This document shows positions 21,809 through 34,000 of a DNA stretch of 64,000 nucleotides, piece after piece (positions within the stretch are counted from its first letter, which is position 1; every line of letters begins with the position of its first letter). A model generated the notes under the pieces. It was given only the letters and a program-made list of their open reading frames with translations. It ran no database searches and was not told the origin of the DNA. The DNA is taken from contig CM042565.1 in assembly GCA_023630585.1 (NCBI GenBank), positions 8,625,013-8,689,012 of the forward strand, written 5' to 3'. Position numbers and translations under genes: made by a program. This DNA is from Cranoglanis bouderius. Lineage: Eukaryota; Chordata; Actinopteri; Siluriformes; Cranoglanididae.

Positions 21809-23935
21809 ATGTCTCAAGAAACCAGAACTACTGAAGTAAGTTTTATCGCCTGTATGTTTAAGCGCCAGGTATCTATGGACGGCTTTGATTGGTTGTCCTA
21901 AATGTCGAGCTGAACTTTCGAGGCGTGCTATTGGTTAGTTACTGACTTGCCGTCATTTATAGGAGGAGAGAGAGAGTAGAGGGCGGGACTAAAGAAACTA
22001 AAACGTGGTCAAATAGAGCACGTTTACGTATGTAAAATTGATATTTAGAATTAGTCTTTGTTATGGACACTTCAGGTGTCTGATATGTGAAATGAATCGT
22101 TATATTTGTGAGTTTTTATTTGCGCGATTGGAGCCGATGGCTCATAAATGTTGTCTTTTACCCTTGGCATGTGGATTAACTCGGTGAATTGAATGGGGTG
22201 GTGTGGTTGGAGAGTCTAGGGCATGGCTGCATATCATTGTCTGCATTAATTGAGTTAGACGCCCTGTGCTGGCCATGTCCCTGACAAATGAACAATAAAC
22301 ATGATATTTCTTAAAAGTGTAATAACGGTTACATTACTTGGCTAACTTGTCTCTGACTAATCACCAGAAGTGTCACTATTGAGGCAGTAGTTGTGAGACC
22401 TTTGGTGGGGAATGAATTATACATCCATATATATGTGAACACTTGCACAATTTTCCAAAAATGTGTGGAGTGCTCCTGCAATCCTGAATGGTTGATTAAT
22501 CCTTGAATGCCAATCCTTGTGGGAGTCACAGTAAACTTTCTTCTTCTTTTCCTTTCGGCTGTTCCCTTCAGGGGTCGCCACAGCGAATCATCTGCCTCCA
22601 TCTAGCCCTATCCCCTGCATCCTCTTCTCTCAGACCGACTACCTTCATGTCCTCCTTCACTACATCCATAAACCTCCTCTTTGGTCTTCCTCTCGGCCTC
22701 CTGCCTGGCAGCTCTAACCTCAGCATCCTTTTACCGATATATTCACTCTCCCTCCTCTGAACATGTCCAAACCATCTCAACCTGGCCTCTCTAACTTTGT
22801 GTGGAAGTTACTTTGTAAACATACTTTACTTTGTGGAAGTCACAGTAAACATCACTGACTTAATATGAAGTTACTGACCCATTCTCCAGTGGAGGTTCGT
22901 CCATAGGGGCAGTCGGACATTCAACACGTGTCAGTGTTCCTGAAGTCCTCATTAACGACTCCACACATTTGAAATTCTATTGCAATACTAATTTCTTCTT
23001 TTAAGTGACCAATGATTTAAGGAAATGTGGAAAAACAAAACATCTGATTTATTATAAGCCGATATTTCATTAAATAATTGTTGCGCAATTGCGGAGCGGT
23101 GTGCTCCCCGCCCCATTTAGCTTTATAGAGTTATTATTGCACCTAATAGTCAAATATGGGAACTGCAACAAGCACTAATAGAGGCCCATTGAGACAGGAA
23201 TCACGCTGCCTCATTGAGACAGGAATCACGCTGCCCCATGCTCACATTTTCAGTGTAGGAGGAGCAGAGTACAGGACAGCAAATTTTTTTGTGGAAAACT
23301 ACTTGGATTGGCGAAGTCACAGTTGCATGAAATTGTTTTGCACGGTCTTTCGCAGTGATGTTTGTTGGTAAATGAAACCTTTTAGCTGTACTCGTTCGAA
23401 ACAGCTGAATCGAAGAGGGCCGGATGCGTGTCCTGATGAGGCGTCTTGGCCCAAATCTGCAGTAATTTTGAAAGATTGCAAGCTCCTCCGAATATTGCGG
23501 AGTTTGCTTGATTTTGCGTTAGGCCTAATTTCTGCGATCGCAAAAATTCTGGAGGGACTGATAAATGTATGATAGCTATATATCAGAAATATGTACGCAC
23601 CCACACAAAAGAAGAGAGAAAGAAAAAAAGAAGAAAAAAAATTCGCCCTTTTCCAAAGCCCAGTTTTTTTTTTAAGGCTAGTTTCAGGGCTTCAGGTCAG
23701 TTTTCAGGACTGACCTCTAATTTAGAGACAGATCAGACCAAATTGCTTTAGGATGTTGGTGTAAGTTCAAAATTTGACCATATTATCAGCACTTATTATC
23801 AGGAGGCATTATTTTCTGCTTTTGTTGTGCACTTGTATATGGGGTGGAGAGCAATTTGGGATTCGGTCATCTGCTAAGATGTCAGTTAAGATGACTTAAT
23901 AGCAGTGAACAGAAGCAGTGTTGTGGAAGAAGGAG

Positions 23936-24001
<66 letters not shown>

Positions 24002-25045
24002 CTGACACCACACACACTGACACACCAGCTAACAATGAGTTAGTTAGTTGTTAGTTTATCAGCATTGTACAGAAGACGCAGGGCGGTGGGAGGGTGGATT
24101 AAGGCCTTCTAGGAAGGGACAGCTTTCTTTTCCGAGCCACCACCCCAGAGTTCATTCATTAGCAGCATCTGGAGACAAGTGCACGCCATCTTAAATAGGC
24201 TAAATATCTAACCTACCTAAAGGCTTAAGTGATAAGATGGAAGGGCCATTTAAGTGTATAAGAGTGAGTTGAATTGAAAGACTCTGTGTTTTCTAGTATC
24301 ACTGTAAGGCTGTATGAGATTTATAAAATGACTTCTGCTTTTCAGGAAGAAAATGGAAAAGTCACTCGGATTATTCGCATCGGAACCAGGAAAAGCCAGG
24401 TCAGAACATGACACGATGCCTTTTTTTTGTGTGTTATTTGATTAACGCCTTCACGATCTCATATTTGTGAAGCTGTTGATTCCACTCCAGCTCAGCTATG
24501 CTGATTTGGCCTAATCTGTATGGAAGAAAAATCCTGCTTTGAACTTTGCCAAGCTAATTCCTCAGTGGCCTAATTTCACTCTTCTGTCTCAAATGCTTGA
24601 TTTAGATCTCTCATGAAGTGAGAAGAATCAATGTATAATTTGTGATATTCTGCTCATTCGTAATATTGCAGGCATTCACAAAACCTTAAATAATTTTATT
24701 GGCATGAAAGAGTAGTGAATTAGTGCAGGGAGAACTGATCAGAGAGCGTGGGTGTGTCAGACAAAGTGCTGGGATTAGATAAGTCCAAGTCCTCCTGTGT
24801 CTCCACAGAGATTACCGAGAGTCTTAACGAAACCTCATTTATGCGTTTAAATAACAATATAAGCTTCATCTAGCTAAAGAGCTCCTGTATTGTGCAGGTG
24901 TTGCATCACTCTGAGTGTTTATTGTGTGTAAAGTTGTGCTGTCACTTGTGTTGTTTTTCAGCTCGCTCGGATTCAGACAGACAGCGTGGCCGAGAAACTG
25001 AAAGAGCTCTATCCAGACTTGCAGCTAGAGATAGGTATAGCGATT

Positions 25046-25081
<36 letters not shown>

Positions 25082-28000
25082 GCTCGCTTGCTTTTCTGTA
25101 TTGCTATTCTTTCTTGCTTTCTTGATCAAATCTCTTTTCATTCCTTCAATTACATCATTCTTTTTCATTATATCATGTCCCCCCTTATCTTTCGGTCTCT
25201 CTCTATGTCTTCTCATTTTCTTCTCTTTCTTTTGTCTTCCCAGAATCCTTTACAGACAGTTGAGCGATTGTGTTTTAGTGAGACTGTGTAATCCACACCA
25301 CTTTTCTCCTCTCTTCTGTCAGAGAGATCAGTGCAGATGTGAGATTGTGGCACAGTACTCTTTCTTTTTTTTTTTCTTTTTTTTTTTTCTTTTGTTAAAT
25401 TCTTACTGTGTGTGTTTCACAGTTGCCATGTCGACAGTCGGAGACAAAATCCTTGACACTGCCTTATCAAAGGTAAGGTTAACACACCATCCTGACAAGA
25501 GGGGATGTTCTCTGATGTTATACAAGTATAAATATATTCTTCTTATTGTTACAGATTGGAGAGAAAAGTCTGTTCACCAAAGAGCTGGAGAATGCCCTGG
25601 AGAGAAATGAGTAAGCGCTAACTGTTCTGCTGTTCTGCTTTACTGTGCTGTAAATGCTTAGACCGTCTGCTTGAAATGTTTAGTTTAGATAAACTGCTTC
25701 AGTGTGTATCGCCATCTACTGTGAGAACACTGCTACAGCAGGAGATTCAGAGGAGAGATTGGTGACTTAGGAGCTTCAGGCTTCTGTAAAATATGGCCCA
25801 TTTAAGACTACCTTTTCAACCTAAAAGCACTAAAAGCATCTCCTAAACCATTGAGAGCAAATCATGGTGCTAAAATGGCTGCTGCTGGCAATCCACATTA
25901 CATTAGTGGTAAAGTGAAATATTTAGGGATACTAATACTAACATTTAAAAAAATGTATTGTTTCAGTTGTGAGGGTGTTGCAGTGATGGTGTAGTTAGGG
26001 ATGTAGTCAAACACTTCACCTATTAAGAAAATAATGCAATACCAATCGATAGAGTTTCGATCACTCTCCAATACATGGCTATAGGGTCAATCCATCTCAA
26101 GTGGTACAATAATTGTACAATAATTTTTTGAACATTGTTGAATGATTACCTCTATGTATTGGGATTGCATTTTTTAAAAATTTGGTTCAACTATGACGGC
26201 CATAGTTGTGTCATGGCACACAACAAATTTTGGTTATACAGCTGTTTACAGAAACCTCAATATCAGGATGGTTCTAGCTCCTTGGAACAAAACCGAAAAT
26301 ATGGTCATGTATCTTGTAATGTGCTCCAGAGATCAATTTTTGTTCCAAGGAGCTAGGACCATCCTGAGCTGAGATATTGATGTTTCTGTAAACAGCTGTA
26401 TAACTAAAATTTGTTGAGTGCCTTGACACAAAGATGATCATCGTGGTTTAAAAAAATCAAAATTAAAAATGGTAAAGCAACCTGTATTGGACCACTTGAG
26501 ATGGAATGACCCAATATGAAAAACACAGTTATGCTGCACAACTGATCTAGTAATATACAGTTGCATTCAAAATTATTCAACCCCCATTGCAAATGCTTCA
26601 AGTGGTTTCCCCAATTCTACTGAAAATGCAACTTATAATGACCTCTAGTCAGACGGTGCAGAAAAAAGGAAGCTATCAATGGCTGCAGCCAGATTTCTGA
26701 GAAGGCAGCAAAAGACCTGCAGCAAGACTTGGTGGCAACAGGCACTGAGGTTTCAGTGAGCACAGTATGGTGCGTACTATACGCAGACGGTTTCCAAGAC
26801 GCACACCACTACTGACCCAAAAGCACAAGAAAAGCCGGCTCAAAATCATATAAATAAGCCACAGAAGTTTTGGGATTCTGTTCTGTGGAGCGATGAAACA
26901 AAACTGGAACTTTTCAGCACGATGGATCAGCGGTATGTCTGGAGAAAGAAGAATGAAGAAAGAACACACTGTCCACAGTCAAGCATGGTGGTGGCTCGGT
27001 GAGGAAGCTGAAGCTTGGGCGTCATTGGACCTTCCAACAGGACAATGATCCCAAGTATATCTCAAATTCCACCAAGGCTTGGTTGCAGAAGAAGTCCTGG
27101 AAGATTCTAGAGGGCCATCACACTCACCTGACTTGAACCCCATAGAAAATCTCTGGTGGGATTTGAAGAAGGCGGTTGCAGCACCCAAACCCAAGAATTT
27201 TACTGAACTACTTATATTATATTATATTATATTATAAGAATATTACTGAACTACTATATTACTGAGGCCGTTGCTCATGAGGAAGGGGCTAAGATTCCTC
27301 AGGAACGCTGCCAGAAGCTGGTGTCTGGCTATGCATCTCGTTTGTAGCAGGTCATAACAGCAAAAGGGTGCTCTACTAAGTACTAAAGATCCTTGCCATG
27401 AAGGGGTTGAATAATTTTGAGACTGGAGAAGTCATTATAAGTTGCATTTTCAGTTGAATTTGGGGAAACCACTTGAAGCATTCGTTGTGTTGAACTATTT
27501 CAATTTCTTTTGTTTGATTTGTTCATTGCAAACAGCTGAAAGTCTGTACATTTTGACAATAAACTTGATTTGCAATGGTGGTTGAATAATTTTGATTGCA
27601 ACTGTATCTCAGCTGTCTGGGAGTTGGGGGTTTGTTCTGTCTCCTGAAAAAAAAAAAAACCCTAAAAAAGCCAGTGACCAGTCTGTTAATTCAGAAAGCT
27701 GTTTATATTCTAGGTAAAGTATAAATTGCATACTATGCTCTTATTGTTTTACGATGTTCCACGCGAATGCACCCACAGTTAGCTGAACATACTGTATATT
27801 TTACATGTAATCATTTAGATATATTTTTTTTATTTATAAACCATTTCTCTACAGAAAATTATACCTTAAAATATCAAGCATATAGGCAAATTCAAATAAT
27901 ATTTCTTTTTAAACAAATATAAGATTATTTTCAAGCTTGAAATGAGTTTGAAGCTAAGAAATTGTATTACTGGAGATAATTTACATTTACGGCATTTGGC

Positions 28001-31000
28001 AGACGCCCTTATCCAGAGCGACTTACATTTATTTAATTTATACATCTGAGCAATTGAGGGTTAAGGGCCTTGCTCAACGGCCCAGCAGTGGTGGCTTGGC
28101 GGTGCTGGGATTTGAACTCACGACCTTCCGATCAGTAGCCCAACGCCTTAACCACCTAATTGTCCTTCTTGTATGTGATTATTTCTAGGAAAAATGATGT
28201 GCTAATCGAATAAGATAAGTTTAAGCTTGAAATGTATAGTCCCCTCTAAAATTATTGGAACAGCAAGGCCAATTCTGTTGTTTTCAACAGAACAAATCTA
28301 TTGGTTTCTTTCTTTTTCGGGACTTACCAAATTGTTGTATTGGCTATGCCCAATGCTCAGATGCTCTGTTAGATTTCCCTTCTTTTCTCAGCTTCAGAAT
28401 GGCTTGCTGTTCTCCCATAAACAGCTCTCTGGTCTTCATGTTTGGTTTATCCTTTTTAACAACAAATGCAGTCTTCACAGGTGAAACCCAGAGCTCAAAC
28501 GAAGAGCCCTGGGCTATTCAGAGCTATATTTCAGAGCTATTCATTCTTTAAACAGTCAATTTAACAGGACACACCTGGGCAGCAAACACAAATTTTCAAA
28601 GCTCAAACAAAAGGATTGGCCTTGCTGTTCCAGTACTTTGGGAGGGGACTGTATATGTCAAGAAATATTAATGTGAAATAAATAGAAATTCTATTTGTCT
28701 AGAAATAAGCTTAATGGTGTTTTTGTTCAATAATACACTCATGATGAGAATTATTATATAATCTTTCCTCTATTCAAGATCTGATATTTCTGAGTGATAT
28801 TTTATATTGACTTTGACTTTATTGCACATTTGCACGACAGTTTAAAAAAAACTGAATTGCGAGCATTCACGTATCCATATAAGAATATGAAATAAATAAA
28901 ACTACATGATGAACAAAAGCTTTATATAAATCTAGGATGAATCATAGCAAATTCAATAACAATTTTGGTTTGCCAAAATTATTGCCAAAATTATGGCTGG
29001 GCCTTAAGGGCAGGCAACTGGTCTGTTAAATGGGAATTGAGTAGTGTGTCCCTGCACAGTTTGTTTCTTCTCTCATGGAGAGAACTATATTGTAATAAGG
29101 CAATGTGAAGATCATTTCATTTAAGGCCAGACCAGAGACCAATCTTCAGACTTCTGGCGACATGACCGACCGTTGGCGACTAGATGTGGGCGTGCCCAGC
29201 GATGTGACAGAGTTGAGAAATATTTTTGCAAACTTTATGTAAATTTGGAGCGACTTGGTGCAGCAACTACCAGTGGGAGTGAAGACAGTAGAGCGCATGT
29301 GATCTGTGATCCGCCACGCTGCCTGCGAGTCCTAATTGTTTCGTTTGCGCTTCCGCCACAGATAAACGGCCGTGATGGCAAAGAGCACACGCTGCTTCTC
29401 CTTCATCTCGTAGGATATGATGAATATATACACTGGCGAATTTTTATATACATCCCTCCAGAAAGTTTCATTTGGTTTGTTGTCAAAAGTGGATTGCTAG
29501 TTGTGCTACCCACTGATAAATGTTACTATGACAACCGGTAGTAGGAACGCCTACTGGCGACTTCAAAGTACAACGACTGGCGACTTGCTACAAATAAAGT
29601 CATTGTATGTGTGATCGTACCAATTATGGGTTCTCAGGTACACCTCTCTCAGCCAGTCACTGGCCAGATTTATTCCATAGCAACAGGGTTGCTCACACTC
29701 TTACTCTTAACTGAAGAATTCTTCTGATTTGTTATTAAAAGTTCTTGGTTGAGTTTCCAAACGCGTTGCAGCTAAAAGGTAAAGCGAGCATCACATTAAA
29801 CAATTTCTCCACCTGTTTCCTGTATGTCTTTGGGAAACTGGGCCCTTCTCTGCAGTTTAGTGAATAGGAATGTTTAGTAGCCCTCAGAATAGTTCTTATT
29901 GGTAATTTTTTATTTTGGTGGATACTAAATAAGACTGATCTTTCTTTTACAGGCTCCTTCATGTTAAAAAAAACATATATATTTTGTGACAATCTAATAT
30001 AATGAGCTTTTTCCCCCCTCATCTCCAACACCAGGGTGGACCTTGTTGTGCACTCTTTAAAAGACCTTCCTACCTCGCTGCCTCCTGGTTTCACGATCGG
30101 TGCTGTTCTCCAGTACGTTTTCTAAACCTTCACACTCTCCCAAACATTCCACAGACAGATCTTTCTCTAATATCCTTCTGTTTGTGTGTGCATTTCTGAG
30201 CATCGATTTTTCTTTTTTTTGTCTCTCTCTCTCTTTCTTTTCTGTTCCTTAGACGTGAAAATCCTCATGATGCTGTAGTGCTTCATCCAAAGAATGCTGG
30301 ACTCACTTTGGACGCCCTGCCAGAAAATAGGTAATTAATAAATATTTCATCATACTCATAGTCTGGTGTGATGATTTCTTTCCTCAACCCTGCTGCAGTG
30401 GATAGATCGATCTCTTACCCAGTGTGACCTTGATATCTTCTTTCAGCGTGATTGGCACGAGCTCGCTCCGCCGAGCGGCACAGCTGAAAAAAAGGTTCCC
30501 ACAGCTGGAGTTTGAAAACATTGTATCCTTTCTAAAGCTGTGTGTGCATGTGTGTGTGTGTGTTAAAATGCTCTGTGTATTTTACAATGCAAAAAAAAGG
30601 TCCTTGTGTTCAGCAGCAGCAGGTTTCTCACATGAATCCTTTACTCAGCCGAATTAGAGAGGCAACCTGAATACTCGTCTGAAGAAGCTGGATGAGAAGG
30701 ATGACTACGCTGCAATCATTCTGGCTGCAGCTGGTCTCAAGCGCATGGGCTGGGAGAACCGTATCAGTCAGGTGCTTAAATACTAACGTCACCGTTACTT
30801 ATGTTATCACTAGATAATATATCACATTGTATTCATGTACTTTTGAGCACATTACACAGCACTGTGTGCATTCATGTAATATTAATGACAGAATGTCTAA
30901 CAAGGCAGAGTTTAGCATGGCTGATAAGAGACACCGCTGAGAGAGAAGCTATTTCTGGGTCTTGTGGTATTGGTTCTCATTGAATTGAATAATTTCCCAG

Positions 31001-34000
31001 AAGAGAGGCTTTGAAATACGTTACGGCTTGGGTAAAGAGGGTCAGTAACGATTTTGCTCATTTCCTGATCCTGGAGATGTGCAAGTTCTGGAAATGTGAT
31101 CAGATGATGCGCTGTAGTCTGGCCTTGGGCCATGCAGTGAATGAGCTAAACCAGAACGTTATGGAGATAGCTCAACGGTTAAGGCTCTGGGTTACTGACC
31201 CAAAGGACCACCAAGCTGACACTGTTGGGCCCTTGAGCATGGCCCTTAACCCTCCCTCTCCTCCAGGGGCACTGCATCATGGCTGACCCTGCACTCTGAT
31301 CCCAGTTTCCTAACAAGCAGGGATATGCGAAGAAAGGAATTTCACTGTGCTGTAATGTATATGTGACAAAATAAAGGCTGCTTCATTGCCTCTGAAAGTC
31401 TTCCAAGCCTCGTTGGCAGTTGAGTTGACGTTACCCTGCTGTTTAAGCGGCTTTGTGATTACCAGCTCACAGTTTCATTCTCAAACTAAGCGCCATCATT
31501 AATAGTTTTCTGGTGGGAATCTGACACCAGATAGTAAATTTCTCTGTATCTATTATGGTTGAACATAATAGATGCGTTTATTATTAACCTTCGATTTTGT
31601 AGAGCTTCCACTGTACAAGTACCTGTGAATGAATTGTTACCATATAACATATAACAATATAAATGTAACATTTTAGAACAGTAGTCCAACTAAGTAAATA
31701 CTATCAAAGCTGCCGTTATAGAATATTAATCAACTGCTGACCAATCATGAAATATGCATATTTTATAAGTTGTGTGAACGGTTTGTTTATCCTGGTCTCT
31801 TTCAGGTTCTGGGTCCTGAAGACTGCATGTATGCTGTAGGCCAGGTGAGTGACCATACCAAAATATCTGTGAATTTCAGATTATCAGCTTTCGTTTTTGT
31901 TAGGTCAGTGTTTCAGCTAGGTTAGTATTGTTTACGTACAAAAAGAGGAACATTATGGTTTGTAAGGCAACATTGTTCCTATGCAAGGAAACACCTGTTT
32001 AACCATCTGTGCCAAACGGTTGCTGAATAGTGCAAAACATTGCTGTGGTGTTTGCATGTCAGTAGGAAACCTCCAATTATTTGGTAGAATATATCTTCTG
32101 TAGCTTCGTGGATAAAATTCTTGAATTATCTCACCCTCATTGGCAGCTTGCTGGCATCTGCTGGTTATGTTTCAATATATTCAGCTGCCAATTTACATAG
32201 CTTGCATTGCTTACTGATTGTAGGGAGCGTTGGCGGTGGAAGTGAGGGCAAGAGACAGAGACATCCTCAAGATGGTGTCCATCCTCCACCACCCTGACAC
32301 TGTGCTGCGCTGCATCTCTGAGAGGGCTTTCCTCAAGCAACTGGTTAGTCTCCCTCACTCACACGAAAAATGCAGAATTAAATATTAATATGGTGAAACA
32401 TACTGGAAATATATGCAGTGCACTTGAAAAACTAACATAGATTAAAGGAAATACTTTAAGCTTTTCTATATTTTAAAGCTTTTTTTTTAACCTAATCTGT
32501 GTCTTCTGCATCTGTACTGCATATACATTATATTTACCACTGACAGAAATTTCAACAGTTGTCCCTGTGCAAAAAAAAAAAGAACTTACTTCTATTGGAA
32601 GCCTAAGGGCAGTTGAAATGTGTGTTTTTTAGGGATGTAACTGAGTACGAATACATTATCCAGAATTAACAGATAATCAGTCCGTACAGGATTTCGCTGA
32701 GTTTTATTTTATTTTATTGCTGAGTTCTTTGTGCTTTTTTGCAGAAAACTATTTGAATTGGCGAAATTGCAATTGCACAAATTTGGTCTTTCACAGTGAT
32801 GTTTGTTGGTAAATGAGACCTTTTAGCTATACTCGTTTGACGCACATGAATCGAAGAGGGCTTTGGCTGAATGCGTGTTGTGATGACATCACATGACACG
32901 TCTTCGCCCACATCTGTGGACAATCTTCAGTAATTTAGAAAAATTGCAAGCTCCTCTGAATGTTGCGGAGTTTGCTTGGTTTTGGGTTAACTTCTACGAT
33001 TGCAAAATTGCAAAATCCTGGAGGGACTGTATATTGTGTTTTAACAGATACAAACACAGATACAGTGGGGGGAAAAAAGTATTTGATCCCCTGCTGATTT
33101 TGTACGTTTGCCCACTGACAAAGAAATGATCAGTCTATAATTTTAATGGTAGGTGTATTTTAACAGTGAGAGACAGAATAACAACAAAAAAATCCAGAAA
33201 AACGCATTTCAAAAAAGTTATAAATTGTTTTGCATTTTAATGAGTGAAATAAGTATTTGACCCCTTTGACTTAGTACTTGGTGGCAAAACCCTTGTTGAC
33301 AATCACAGAGGTCAGATGTTTCTTATAGTTGGCCACCAGGTTTGCACACATCTCAGGAGGGATTTTGTCCCACTCCTCTTTGCAGATCCTCTCCAAGTCA
33401 TTAAGGTCATTTTCAATGCCCTGGCTGAGGGAAGGAGGTTCTCACCCAAGATTTGATGGTACATGGCCCCGTCCATCATCCCTTTGATGCGGTGCAGTTG
33501 TCCTGTCCCCTTAGCAGAAAAACACCCCCAAAGCATAATGTTCCCACCTCCATGTTTGACGGTGGGGATGGTGTTATGACTTGGGGTCATAGGTTGATGC
33601 CAGAGAGATCTGACCACACCTGACCACAACACTTTCACCCAGTTCTCCTCTGAATCATTGAGGCAAACTTCAGACGGGCCTCTACATGTGCTTTCTTGAG
33701 CAGGGGGACCTTGCGGGCGCTGCAGGATTTCAGTCCTTCACGGCGTAGTGTGTTACCAATTGTTTTCTTGGTGACTATGGTCCCAGCTGCCTTGAGATCA
33801 TTAACAAGATCCTCCCGTGTAGTTCTGGGCTGATTCCTCACCATTCTCATGATCATTGAAACTCCACGAGGTGAGATCTTGCATGGAGCCCCAGACCGAG
33901 GGAGACTGACAGTTTCTTCCATTTGCGAATAATCGCACCAACTGTTGTCACCTTCTCACCAAGCTGCTTGGCGATGGTCTTGTAGCCCATTCCAGCCTTG

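Noticed and set aside
25080..25610. 176-codon open frame overlapping hmbs exons 4 and 5
   Set aside because: It runs through a pyrimidine tract and two introns; the real coding parts are 25423-25472 and 25555-25610 with proper GT-AG sites.
29173..29541. 122-codon open frame as a gene
   Set aside because: No recognised domain, no splice partners, lies inside hmbs intron 5 in a suspected repeat; listed only as possible repeat.
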